Source: Allomuricauda sp. (GTDB lineage: Bacteria; Bacteroidota; Bacteroidia; Flavobacteriales; Flavobacteriaceae). Taken from it: a stretch of 64,000 bases of DNA. The notes beneath the pieces are model-generated. The model saw only the letters and a program-made list of their open reading frames with translations, had not been told where the DNA came from and made no database searches. The stretch is from positions 1-64,000 of the forward strand of contig NZ_JANQLX010000003.1 in assembly GCF_028280385.1 (NCBI RefSeq). The letters are read 5' to 3'. The first letter of the stretch is position 1. The number at the start of each line of letters is the position of its first letter. Below are positions 36,008-45,026 of this stretch, in pieces. The translations under genes were made by a program, and so were the position numbers.

Positions 36008-36862
36008 TTAGGTTTCAGGAACCCCTTCTTCAGATTTTTCAGAGTCCTTTTCTTCCAAATCCGATAGCTGTTGTTCTTTTTTGGAGATGGCCCTGATCAC
36101 CAAGATGGCAAACAAGGAAAGTGGTACATCAAACAAGATTCCGAACATATCTGCCTGGGTACTGCTCATTAGTTCTTCCAGGGTCTCGGCTTTTAAGCCT
36201 GATTTAGCCACATATTTGCCCACAATTCCACCAATGATCCATAGTGCCCACCAGGTACCAATGATTGCCCTACTATGTTTGATTTCCTCTCCGGTCCTTT
36301 GTTGGATGAGATAGGTGGTTCGGTCATCCAATTCTTCCATGATCTTATAGGGGCGATATAGATTGAGGATGGGAACAAACCAGGAGCCAGCCGCCCATCC
36401 CTCATCATATAAGGGCTTTTCTGTTCTGGAATGAAGATTGAAATAGGCTCGCCTGAACCATCTGATGAAGGTAACAACGGAAATAATATAAGCTATCAAC
36501 ATCAAGGTTCCCATAATTCCTTCCCGGATGTCATTCATGTCCAGTTGATGATCGGAAACAGGAAAACCCTCTTGCACTTTGAGCAACAGGTCATACTGGA
36601 GATAGGAAGAATACAGTGAAATAAATCCGATACCCAATAAAATCCAGATAAGGTATTCCGCCCATTTGGCCCGTTTGCCGTTCGGTCGGATGGCCTGTTT
36701 TATTTTGTGAACCTCTGTTCTGCTTGGATCGTGCACATAGTAAGAGCACTCGTTTTCAAAATCTGCTTCTTTACGGGTAATTTTACAAAGGATTCCGCGA
36801 TCAAAATCCAGATATTGGTGTTTGCATTTTTTGCAAAAGACCAATTGTTCTTCACGGGTCAT
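36008..36862 (-). CDS. DUF4328 membrane protein with N-terminal Cys motif
   Basis: A 284-residue protein. The N-terminus holds a four-Cys motif (Cys10 and Cys13 in FCKKCKHQ, then Cys26 and Cys39), like a small zinc-binding finger. About four membrane helices follow (AEYLIWILLGIGFISLYSSYL, GIMGTLMLIAYIISVVTFI and later IGTWWALWIIGGIVGKYV and FGILFDVPLSLFAILVIRAI). The middle stretch FRRAYFNLHSR...EGWAAGSWFVPILNLYRPY is the DUF4328 signature. The tail is acidic. Function is unknown. It lies 126 bases upstream of the SPFH gene on the same strand. Confidence 0.85.
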   Translation of the reverse strand: MTREEQLVFCKKCKHQYLDFDRGILCKITRKEADFENECSYYVHDPSRTEVHKIKQAIRPNGKRAKWAEYLIWILLGIGFISLYSSYLQYDLLLKVQEGFPVSDHQLDMNDIREGIMGTLMLIAYIISVVTFIRWFRRAYFNLHSRTEKPLYDEGWAAGSWFVPILNLYRPYKIMEELDDRTTYLIQQRTGEEIKHSRAIIGTWWALWIIGGIVGKYVAKSGLKAETLEELMSSTQADMFGILFDVPLSLFAILVIRAISKKEQQLSDLEEKDSEKSEEGVPET

Positions 36863-37021
36863 TTAAATGGGGTTAAGTTTTTGGTTTGATTGAGCTTCTA
36901 ATGTAGTCCTTTTTTTTGAGTTGATGTAACCCTGGTCGATCTTCAAAATGGGACCTTATTTGAAACAAGAGTACCGCTTATTTTCCATACATTTAATACG
37001 ACTAATTCAACATACTTCAAA

Positions 37022-40000
37022 ATGACACATATGCTTTCCAAAGCTGGCATCACTTTGCTGGCTATTTGCTTTTTTATTTCATTTTCCCATTCCCAAAGAA
37101 GAAAATCACAAGTTGCACAACCTGAATATCCGCAAGAAATCTATTCCAGTTTAGAGTATCGGCTGGTAGGCCCATTTAGGGGCGGGCGCTCTGCAGCTGT
37201 GACTGGAGTACCGGGAGAACCCAACCTATTCTATTTTGGGGCTACCGGAGGAGGAGTCTGGAAGACCACGGATGGGGGCCGAACTTGGGAAAACATATCC
37301 GATGGCTTCTTTGGCGGAAGTATCGGGGCGGTGGAAGTGGCCCAAAGCGATCCCAATGTTATCTATGTGGGGGGAGGCGAGAAAACCCTCCGTGGCAATG
37401 TCTCCAGCGGTTATGGCGTTTGGAAAACTGAAGATGCAGGCAAGACCTGGAAAAAGGCCGGTCTGGAAAAAAGTCGCCATGTGCCCAGAATCCGTATTCA
37501 TCCTAAGGATTATAATACGGTTTATGCCGCGGTTTTGGGCAATATCTATAAACCCACGCGGGAAAGGGGAGTATACAAAAGTACCGATGGCGGCCAAACA
37601 TGGAGACAGGTGCTTTTCGTCAATGATCAGGCAGGAGCGGTAGATCTTACTTTTGACCCCAATAACCCCCGAATCTTATATGCGTCAACTTGGAGGGCCC
37701 AAAGAACACCCTATAGTTTGAGCAGTGGGGGCGAAGGTTCAGCCCTTTGGAAGAGTACCGATAGCGGCGAGACCTGGACAGAAATCTCAAAAAATGAAGG
37801 TTTCCCAAAAGACACCCTTGGTATCATCGGGGTTGCTGTTTCACCCAAAAACAGTGATAGGGTTTGGGCCATGGTGGAAAACAAGAAAAAAGGGGGACTT
37901 TACCGTTCTGATGATGGTGGAAAGAAATGGTCACAGGTAAACAATGAGCGTAAATTGCGCCAACGGGCATGGTATTACACGCGCGTTTACGCCGATACGG
38001 AAGATGTGGACAAGGTTTATGTGATGAACGTGCGATACCATAGATCCACTGATGGAGGCAAAACTTTCAATACCTTCAATGCGCCGCACGGGGACCATCA
38101 CGACCTTTGGATAGCGCCCGAAAATTCGGATCGCATGATCATTGGGGACGACGGAGGGGCGCAGGTAAGTTATGATGGAGGAGAAACTTGGAGCACCTAT
38201 TACAATCAACCGACCGCACAATTTTATAGGGTAACCACGGATAACGCGTTTCCATACCGCATTTATGTGGCGCAACAGGATAATTCCACCATTAGGATCA
38301 ACCATAGAAGTGATGATGGCTCCATTGGGGAGGACGATTGGGAACCTACAGCAGGTGGTGAATCGGCGCATATCGCAGTGGACCCTACCAATAACGATAT
38401 TGTATATGGCGGTAGTTATGGTGGTTTTTTGACCAGGGTAAATCACGATAAAGGCACTGTCCGCGGCATCAACGTATGGCCGGATAATCCCATGGGGTAT
38501 GGGGCCGAAGGCATGAAATACAGGTTTCAATGGAACTTTCCTATTATTTTCAGCAAGCACGACCCCAAGAAATTGTATACGTTCTCCAACCATGTGCACA
38601 TGAGTACCAATGAAGGGCAGACTTGGGAACTTTTAAGTGGCGATCTTACCCGCAACGATCCCGATAAATTGGTGAGTAGCGGGGGACCCATCACCCAAGA
38701 TAACACTGGAGTTGAATATTACTGTACCATTTTTGCTGCCAATGAGAGCCCACTAAAGGAGGGGTTAATCTGGGTTGGCAGTGATGATGGATTGATTCAT
38801 GTGACCCAAGATGGAGGGGCCAATTGGGAAAATGTGACCCCTATCAACCTTCCCGAATGGAGCATGATCAACAGCATTGAACCCTCCCATTTTGAAGAAG
38901 GCACCTGCTATGTGGCTGCCACACGCTATAAGCTTGGGGATTTTAAGCCATACCTGTACAAAACCACTGATTTTGGTAAGACCTGGACTAAAATAACGAA
39001 CGGTATAAACGCTGAGCATTTTACAAGGGCCCTTCGTGAAGACCCAAAAAGAAAGGGGTTACTGTATGCGGGAACCGAAACAGGGATGTATGTTTCCTTT
39101 AACGATGGCCAAAAATGGGAGCGATTTCAAATGAACCTGCCCATTGTTCCGATAACGGATCTTACCATCAAGGACAATAATTTAATTGTGGCTACCCAAG
39201 GACGTAGTGTTTGGATATTGGATGACCTAACCGTGCTGCATCAATTGGATATTTCCAAGAAAAATGCATCCACAATCTTATATCAACCTAAGGACAGCTA
39301 TAGGACCAAGGGTTCGGCGGCCCAAAAACCTTCCAAAACCGAAGGACAAAATCACCCAAATGGGGTAATTACACATTTTTATCTTAAGGACTTGTCCGAA
39401 AAAGATACGGTCAGTTTAACCTATACAAAGATGAACGGGGACACTTTGGCCTCGTATTCCAATCACCCCTTGAAAGAAAAGAACAAGCTAAAAGTGAAAA
39501 AAGGGGGCAATACCCATGTCTGGGACACCCGGGGCAAAGGGGCCGAAAAGCTTAAGGGAATGATTCTTTGGTGGGCCAATTTGGATGGTGCCAAAGCAGT
39601 TCCAGGAACATACAAGGTCCATTTGAAGGTGAATGGGAACACCCAATCCGAAGAATTCAAAATTTTACCGGACCCAAGGGCAGAAGTCTCGGTGGCGGAT
39701 ATGCAAAAGCAATACGATTTTATAACGGACATCAACACCTCGGTAGATAGGGCGCACCAATCCATCAAGAAAATAAGAAAGATTTCTGCGCGACTGGAGG
39801 CTTTTATCAAACAATATAAGGAGGACGAACGAACCAAGGATTTGGTGGAAAAGGCAAAAAAAATGAAAAAGGATTTTGGGACCATTGAAAAAGCCTTGTA
39901 TCAAACCCAAAACAGAAGTGTCCAGGATCCCTTGAACTTCCCAATCCGCTTGACCAACAAATTGGGTCATTTGAACAGTTTGGTCTCCATTGATGACTTT

Positions 40001-40156
40001 CCGCCAACGGATCAGGACATAGCCGTTAAAAATGAGCTCACCGGCAAAATAAATACCCAGTTAAAGGCATTTGATTCTTTAGTGGATGAAGAAATGAAGG
40101 CGTTTAACGCAGAGTTCAACAGCTTAAATTTGAACTACCTCTCCATTGAGGAATAG
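37022..40156 (+). CDS. Exported BNR/sortilin-type beta-propeller protein (glycosyl hydrolase-like)
   Basis: A 1044-residue exported protein (signal MTHMLSKAGITLLAICFFISFSHS). More than ten BNR/Asp-box motifs are visible, such as SxDxGxTW forms KTTDGGRTWENI, KTEDAGKTWKKA, KSTDGGQTWRQV, KSTDSGETWTEI and STNEGQTWELL, arranged in two propellers as in sortilin/VPS10. A beta-sandwich-like domain (about 780-890) and a helical C-terminal domain (900-1040) follow. Homologues are annotated as glycosyl hydrolases by fold, but catalytic residues are not evident. No T9SS tail. It probably acts in the periplasm or at the surface on peptides or glycans. Confidence 0.88.
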   Translation: MTHMLSKAGITLLAICFFISFSHSQRRKSQVAQPEYPQEIYSSLEYRLVGPFRGGRSAAVTGVPGEPNLFYFGATGGGVWKTTDGGRTWENISDGFFGGSIGAVEVAQSDPNVIYVGGGEKTLRGNVSSGYGVWKTEDAGKTWKKAGLEKSRHVPRIRIHPKDYNTVYAAVLGNIYKPTRERGVYKSTDGGQTWRQVLFVNDQAGAVDLTFDPNNPRILYASTWRAQRTPYSLSSGGEGSALWKSTDSGETWTEISKNEGFPKDTLGIIGVAVSPKNSDRVWAMVENKKKGGLYRSDDGGKKWSQVNNERKLRQRAWYYTRVYADTEDVDKVYVMNVRYHRSTDGGKTFNTFNAPHGDHHDLWIAPENSDRMIIGDDGGAQVSYDGGETWSTYYNQPTAQFYRVTTDNAFPYRIYVAQQDNSTIRINHRSDDGSIGEDDWEPTAGGESAHIAVDPTNNDIVYGGSYGGFLTRVNHDKGTVRGINVWPDNPMGYGAEGMKYRFQWNFPIIFSKHDPKKLYTFSNHVHMSTNEGQTWELLSGDLTRNDPDKLVSSGGPITQDNTGVEYYCTIFAANESPLKEGLIWVGSDDGLIHVTQDGGANWENVTPINLPEWSMINSIEPSHFEEGTCYVAATRYKLGDFKPYLYKTTDFGKTWTKITNGINAEHFTRALREDPKRKGLLYAGTETGMYVSFNDGQKWERFQMNLPIVPITDLTIKDNNLIVATQGRSVWILDDLTVLHQLDISKKNASTILYQPKDSYRTKGSAAQKPSKTEGQNHPNGVITHFYLKDLSEKDTVSLTYTKMNGDTLASYSNHPLKEKNKLKVKKGGNTHVWDTRGKGAEKLKGMILWWANLDGAKAVPGTYKVHLKVNGNTQSEEFKILPDPRAEVSVADMQKQYDFITDINTSVDRAHQSIKKIRKISARLEAFIKQYKEDERTKDLVEKAKKMKKDFGTIEKALYQTQNRSVQDPLNFPIRLTNKLGHLNSLVSIDDFPPTDQDIAVKNELTGKINTQLKAFDSLVDEEMKAFNAEFNSLNLNYLSIEE

Positions 40157-40168
40157 ACATAGGGAATA

Positions 40169-40213
40169 GGTAAAGGGAGAAGATAATTTCAACTTTGGAT
40201 TCTTCCCTTTACC
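40169..40213. repeat. Inverted repeat in the spacer before hemJ
   Basis: GGTAAAGGGA at 40169-40178 is complementary to TCCCTTTACC at 40204-40213, with a 25-base loop that can pair a little further (GAAGA with TCTT). No T-run follows, so it is a poor intrinsic terminator. Function unknown. Confidence 0.5.
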
Positions 40214-40234
40214 TTTGACCTTTCAACCAAAAGG

Positions 40235-40783
40235 ATGGAACTTTATAACTACATCAAAGCCCTGCATCTCATTTTCGTTGTGACATGGTTTGCGGGCTTA
40301 TTCTATATTCCCCGCCTGTTTATTTATCACATCGAGGCCTCGGAAAAAACATCGCCCGAAAAAGAGATTTTGACAAATCAATTGAAATTGATGACCAAGC
40401 GACTGTGGTATATCATTACGTGGCCGTCAGCGGTACTTTGCACATTATTCGCCATCGGGCTTCTGGTGATTATGCCCAGTTGGTTGAGCCAACCATGGAT
40501 GCACGTCAAGTTAAGTTTTGTGGCCCTACTTTTTATATATCATCTTAAGTGCCATCAGATATTTAAGCAGTTGCAGCGTGATGAGGTTAAATACACCTCC
40601 CGTTTTATGCGAATCTGGAACGAAGCGGCCACCTTGATTTTGTTTGCCGTTGTTTTTTTAGTGGTACTTAAAAATGCGGTGAACTGGATTTATGGCACCA
40701 TCGGCATAATGGTACTCGCTGTTTTGTTAATGCTGGGAATTAGACTTTACAAAAAGATAAGGGATAAAAATCCCAATGCATAA
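40235..40783 (+). CDS. hemJ: Protoporphyrinogen IX oxidase HemJ-type (CopD-family annotation)
   Basis: A 182-residue inner-membrane protein with four to five helices. It begins IKALHLIFVVTWFAGLFYIPRLFIYHIEA, with the conserved His11 in the first helix and the WFAGLFY..RLF.YH signature of HemJ, then MTKRLWYIITWPS and WMHVKLSFVALLFIYHLKC. These match the HemJ family known from cyanobacteria and proteobacteria, which oxidises protoporphyrinogen IX to protoporphyrin IX in the membrane. Automatic annotation often says CopD. It supplies the step between HemF and HemH that is absent from the heme cluster 23 kb away. Confidence 0.85.
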   Translation: MELYNYIKALHLIFVVTWFAGLFYIPRLFIYHIEASEKTSPEKEILTNQLKLMTKRLWYIITWPSAVLCTLFAIGLLVIMPSWLSQPWMHVKLSFVALLFIYHLKCHQIFKQLQRDEVKYTSRFMRIWNEAATLILFAVVFLVVLKNAVNWIYGTIGIMVLAVLLMLGIRLYKKIRDKNPNA

Positions 40784-40913
40784 AGAAATCATTATCCCAT
40801 ATTTTGTTTCCAAAAATGGGAAATATTGGGCTCTGAAAGTAGAAGCTGATATTTGGTTCCGTTGATTTTTTTGGTTCGATTATTGCTACCTTTATTTCCA
40901 AATTTTCAGGAGT

Positions 40914-42362
40914 TTGTTCAAAAAACTATCGCTTCGTTCCCGTATTTTTTTCACCATGATCTTGCTGGTGCTCATTGCTTCGGTTCTCATTGCCGGGGTC
41001 ACCATTTACCAATATGGGGAGCAGAGCAAGGATTATCACGAAAAACGTTTGGAACGGAAAGAAGAACAAATTCTTCAAAGTGTGGCCTATGTCCTTAAGG
41101 AGACCACTTATCCCGTGAATGCTGAAAACTTGGGAAATATCTTTAGGGATGAGATATACAAAATTGCGGATGTTCAGAACGTAACCTTCAATATTTATGA
41201 TTTGGAAGGGGGACTGATCAAGAGCTCCCGACCCGCTTTTGAGGCCGATTCCATTTCCAATTGTCTGGATGCTGAGGTGTTGAACAATCTTAGAATGTTC
41301 CCAAATAAGGGCTATGTGGAGAAGAAACGTGCTGCGGGGGACAATTACCAAGCTTCTTACACCTATTTGACGGACCTTCAGTTCAAACCAATTGGTATAA
41401 TCAACTTACCCTATTTTGAGGACAATTCCTTTAGTAACATGGAACTGAGGGAATTTCTGTTCCGCTTGGGAGGGGTGTACCTGTTGATGCTGCTGTCGGC
41501 GATCATCTTGGCATATTTCATTTCAAAATATATCACCCGTTCGCTACAGACCATTGCCGATAAAATGGAACGTACCAAACTTACCCAAAGGAATGAAAAG
41601 ATTTATATAGAAAATCCGACCGATGAAATTGGAAAATTGGTGGATTCCTATAATGGGATGATAGACGAATTGGAAGAAAGCGCGGCCAAATTGGCGCGAA
41701 GCGAAAGGGAACAGGCATGGCGTGAAATGGCTAAGCAGGTGGCCCATGAAATTAAAAATCCGCTGACCCCTTTGCGGCTCACCATCCAAAGTTTTGAGCG
41801 CAAATTTGATCCAGAGGATGCCCAGTCGGAACAAAAGGTGAAGGAATTTTCCAAAACCGTGATCCAACAAATAGATACCTTGAGCAATATAGCGGCTGCC
41901 TTCTCCAACTTTGCCGATATGCCGGCCCAGCAAAATGAGACCCTTAACGTGGTGAAAATCGTTAAGCTGGCTCTGGAAATATTCCATGAGGAGTATATCC
42001 ATTTCATTTCCGACGAAGATGAGATCATTGCCAAATGGGACCGCACCCAGCTGATTAGGGTCGTTACCAATTTGGTAAAAAATGCCATCCAGGCTGTCCC
42101 GGATGTGGATTCTCCCAGAATTTTGGTGTCTGTGGCCTCTGAAGGCCAAGAAGTAAAGATATCCGTAGCGGACAACGGCATTGGCATATCAGATGATTTT
42201 AAGGATAAGGTGTTCGAACCCAAATTCACTACCAAAACCAGTGGTATGGGCCTCGGCTTGGGGATGGTAAAAAATATTGTGGAGAACTATAGGGGAACAA
42301 TCGATTTTACGTCCCAAAAAGGAAAAGGCACGGTGTTTACGGTTAAGTTTCCCAAAGAATGA
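40914..42362 (+). CDS. Sensor histidine kinase, NtrY-like with HAMP domain
   Basis: A 482-residue inner-membrane kinase. Helix 1 (11-30) and helix 2 (about 185-205) bracket a periplasmic sensor domain. A HAMP linker follows (205-260), then the DHp helix with His278 in QVAHEIKNPLTPLR and an ATPase domain with N-box NLVKNAIQA, DNGIGI and GMGLGLGMVKNI. The start codon is TTG, with a strong AGGAG just upstream although only one base apart; the next ATG at 40956 would remove the cytosolic lead-in to helix 1. No response regulator is adjacent, so the partner is elsewhere. The last 4 bases overlap a small membrane protein gene. Confidence 0.9.
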   Translation: MFKKLSLRSRIFFTMILLVLIASVLIAGVTIYQYGEQSKDYHEKRLERKEEQILQSVAYVLKETTYPVNAENLGNIFRDEIYKIADVQNVTFNIYDLEGGLIKSSRPAFEADSISNCLDAEVLNNLRMFPNKGYVEKKRAAGDNYQASYTYLTDLQFKPIGIINLPYFEDNSFSNMELREFLFRLGGVYLLMLLSAIILAYFISKYITRSLQTIADKMERTKLTQRNEKIYIENPTDEIGKLVDSYNGMIDELEESAAKLARSEREQAWREMAKQVAHEIKNPLTPLRLTIQSFERKFDPEDAQSEQKVKEFSKTVIQQIDTLSNIAAAFSNFADMPAQQNETLNVVKIVKLALEIFHEEYIHFISDEDEIIAKWDRTQLIRVVTNLVKNAIQAVPDVDSPRILVSVASEGQEVKISVADNGIGISDDFKDKVFEPKFTTKTSGMGLGLGMVKNIVENYRGTIDFTSQKGKGTVFTVKFPKE

Positions 42363-42610
42363 TATCATTCAGAAGGTTAATTGGCCAGATCGTTACCTAT
42401 GTGGGAGGCGCCTCGCGTTGGGCAGTGGGGACACTTTGGCGAAGGGCCTTGAACAAAAGGAGGTTTACGTTTAGGGAATATATCCATGGAGTGGAAAATT
42501 CCACAGATCATTTTTCAGGATTAGATCATGGAATGGCGAATTATTTAATTGGCTGGACGGTGATTATATTTTTATTTTGGTTGGTGGGAGCAATTAATGA
42601 ATTTATCTAA
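42359..42610 (+). CDS. Small membrane protein translationally coupled to the kinase
   Basis: An 83-residue protein whose ATG overlaps the kinase stop codon in an ATGA (42359-42362). The N-terminal half is basic (Arg/Lys-rich, with ASRWAVGTLWRRALNKRRFTFREY), and residues about 62-80 form one hydrophobic helix (YLIGWTVIIFLFWLVGAI). A basic-in pattern suggests a cytosolic N-terminus. I do not recognise the family. Tight coupling suggests either an accessory to the kinase or simple operon packing; the enoyl-CoA hydratase gene follows at once. Confidence 0.75.
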   Translation: MISFRRLIGQIVTYVGGASRWAVGTLWRRALNKRRFTFREYIHGVENSTDHFSGLDHGMANYLIGWTVIIFLFWLVGAINEFI

Positions 42611-42611
42611 G

Positions 42612-43394
42612 ATGAACTACGAAAATATATATATAGAAGAAGAGGGCAACATCGCAGTAATTACCATAAATAGACCTAAAAAGCTCAACGCCCTGAACAA
42701 GAGAACCATTTTGGAACTTCATACAGCCTTCAAGGAACTGGAGGAAGATGATGAAATCAAGGTTATCATCATTACCGGAAGTGGGGAAAAGGCATTTGTG
42801 GCTGGGGCCGATATCTCTGAATTTGCCGATTTCTCGGTAAAACAAGGAAGGGATTTGGCTGCGGAAGGACAGGAATTGCTTTTTGATGTTGTGGAAAACC
42901 TTACCACGCCGGTTATCGCAGCAGTCAATGGCTTTGCACTTGGAGGCGGACTGGAATTGGCCATGAGCTGCCATTTTAGATTGGCCAGTGAGAATGCCAA
43001 GATGGGTTTACCAGAAGTTTCATTGGGAGTTATCCCAGGTTATGGGGGTACCCAAAGACTCCCGCAACTCATCGGAAAAGGCAGGGCCATGGAAATCATT
43101 ATGACCGCAGGTATGATCGATGCCGCAAAAGCGTTGGACTATGGATTGGTCAATTATGTGATGCCACAAGACGAATTATTGCCGCTCTGTCTTAAAATTG
43201 CGAACAGGATATCGAATAACTCGCCTGTGGCCATAAAATATGCAATAAAAGCGGTAAATGCAGGTTTTAAGTATGATACAAATGGCTATGCGACAGAGAT
43301 AGATGCCTTCGGAACCTGCTTTGGGACCAATGATTTTAAAGAGGGCACCACGGCCTTTTTAGAAAAAAGAAAAGCCGACTTTCCTGGATCATAG
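42612..43394 (+). CDS. Enoyl-CoA hydratase/isomerase family protein
   Basis: A 260-residue crotonase-fold enzyme. Signatures are INRPKKLNALN (about 18-28), oxyanion-hole AFVAGADISEF, FALGGGLELAM with the first catalytic Glu, and LPEVSLGVIPGYGGTQRLP with the second. With both Glu present it should hydrate enoyl-CoA in beta-oxidation or related acyl-CoA routes. I chose ATG 42612, one base after the stop of the small membrane gene; an ATG at 42597 overlaps that gene and adds five residues. No other fatty-acid genes are adjacent. Confidence 0.93.
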   Translation: MNYENIYIEEEGNIAVITINRPKKLNALNKRTILELHTAFKELEEDDEIKVIIITGSGEKAFVAGADISEFADFSVKQGRDLAAEGQELLFDVVENLTTPVIAAVNGFALGGGLELAMSCHFRLASENAKMGLPEVSLGVIPGYGGTQRLPQLIGKGRAMEIIMTAGMIDAAKALDYGLVNYVMPQDELLPLCLKIANRISNNSPVAIKYAIKAVNAGFKYDTNGYATEIDAFGTCFGTNDFKEGTTAFLEKRKADFPGS

Positions 43395-43416
43395 CCATGG
43401 TTAACCCAACCAGACT

Positions 43417-44973
43417 ATGATGAAACGTACACTTACTTTACTATGCCTGTTGATTGCCGGTCTGTTCGCGCATGCCCAGGAAAAGATGCCGGTAACCTAC
43501 GACTTTGGGGAAAAGTTCAATGACAGATACCGATATTCCAACCTTTTGACCATCGCAGAAGATGATTCTGGTGGATATATTTTGGTCAGGGCTTATTTTC
43601 AAGGCCTGATCTTAAAGCCCAAAGGATATTTAATAGAACATTACAACAGCAACTTGGAGCTCGTTTCCGAATACAACTACAAGTTGAGGGGGCTGGACTT
43701 TGTGGATGGATTTCTTAAGAACGGCCAATTAACGCTCTTGTTTTTGAACTATAATTATGATAGGGGCCAGTATGAATACTGGGTGCACAAAAGCCCGATC
43801 ATTGCCTTTGACTTCAAAGCATCAAAGTTATTATCCATTGCCTCGGAAGAAGTCAGAAACCCAGTGGACAAGAACTATTACAACCGGAATTTCTCCAGCG
43901 GATTTTCGACTTCCATTCTCTTCAACCAGGAGAAAACAGGATTTGTGATCAGTACCCATCACAAAAAAGGAAAAAGCAATAGGCATATTATCCATTTGTA
44001 TGACACAGCGTTGAACAAGCGCTTTGAACACGATTTTTCACATGAAATAGAAGAAAAGAATTATGCCTTTGAAAATGTGGCATTTTCATCTGACGTTTCC
44101 ACAGCATACATTGTGGGCAAAGCCTACTTTAAAAAGAAACGTTTTAGGGTGGATGAACGCAAATTCCAGTACGAATTGATCAAAGTATCCGCCAATGGAA
44201 GCCAGACCCAATCTTTTGTGGATCCCGGTAAGTATCCAGAGGGTTTGTATCCCATTGTTTTAAAAGACAGACTGGTCTGTACGGGATTTTATGCCGATCG
44301 AAAGGACAACAGATATAATGGCATTGCCTATTACGACCTTAGCCCAATAAGTTTGGATATTAAATCCAGTAAATACAACCCATTTTCTGACCAATTTATG
44401 GAGGACAAGTTTGGTCGTGAAGAAGAACAAGTAGTTAAAAATCTGGTATTTAAGGGAGTGGAGGTCACTCAGGACAATGAAATATTCTTCAATGCGGAAG
44501 AATACTTCGTTACCACAGGAATGGAAGTGACGGGAGCAGGCCAAAGGGTGAAATTGGAGCGTTTTCACCACAATGATATTGTAAGTGCCAAACTGAAAAC
44601 CAATGGCGAGCTGGCTTGGGCCAGAAACATCAATAAATCGGAAGTCACCCAGGGAGATGGGGCCTATGCTTCCTACAGTTCCTACTGCAAAAACGGTAAG
44701 ACCTACTTCTTTATCTGCACCGCCTCCGAAAACCCACAGTTGATCAATAATGAACGTCTGATCTTCAAACAAGGCCTTAGCAGAAACCGCAACGTGTTCA
44801 TGATTTCATTGGATGAAAATGGGGTTATGGACTATGAAAAGATCATTGATAACCAAGAAGCGCGCCTGCCGCTTATGGTATCAAAACCCTTGAAGGACAT
44901 TGATGAGAACAAGATGCTGTTCTATGCCAAAAGAGGAAGCAAAAAACAACTGGTCAAAGTTTCGTTTTTATAA
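43417..44973 (+). CDS. Exported hypothetical protein, 518 residues
   Basis: A long protein with a signal peptide (MMKRTLTLLCLLIAGLFAHAQ). The rest is rich in beta-type segments with alternating hydrophobics and many Lys, Tyr and Phe, and has no Cys pattern, catalytic signature or T9SS tail that I can identify. Several segments such as SGFSTSILFNQEKTGFVISTHH and VAFSSDVSTAYIVGKAYF look like propeller-type blades. It is probably periplasmic or surface-exposed and of unknown function. It sits 22 bases after the enoyl-CoA hydratase gene in the same direction, possibly in one operon. Confidence 0.85.
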   Translation: MMKRTLTLLCLLIAGLFAHAQEKMPVTYDFGEKFNDRYRYSNLLTIAEDDSGGYILVRAYFQGLILKPKGYLIEHYNSNLELVSEYNYKLRGLDFVDGFLKNGQLTLLFLNYNYDRGQYEYWVHKSPIIAFDFKASKLLSIASEEVRNPVDKNYYNRNFSSGFSTSILFNQEKTGFVISTHHKKGKSNRHIIHLYDTALNKRFEHDFSHEIEEKNYAFENVAFSSDVSTAYIVGKAYFKKKRFRVDERKFQYELIKVSANGSQTQSFVDPGKYPEGLYPIVLKDRLVCTGFYADRKDNRYNGIAYYDLSPISLDIKSSKYNPFSDQFMEDKFGREEEQVVKNLVFKGVEVTQDNEIFFNAEEYFVTTGMEVTGAGQRVKLERFHHNDIVSAKLKTNGELAWARNINKSEVTQGDGAYASYSSYCKNGKTYFFICTASENPQLINNERLIFKQGLSRNRNVFMISLDENGVMDYEKIIDNQEARLPLMVSKPLKDIDENKMLFYAKRGSKKQLVKVSFL

Positions 44974-45026
44974 AATTGAAAGCAACGGAATGGGATGGAC
45001 CGACTCTATAGTATAAAGCCCATGCC

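Noticed and set aside
37931..38599. Open frame antisense to the BNR propeller gene
   Set aside because: The plus-strand gene has more than ten clear Asp-box motifs across this region; the reverse translation has none.
41544..42235. Two antisense open frames in the kinase gene
   Set aside because: They cover the conserved H-box and ATPase motifs of the kinase in reverse and show no domain of their own.
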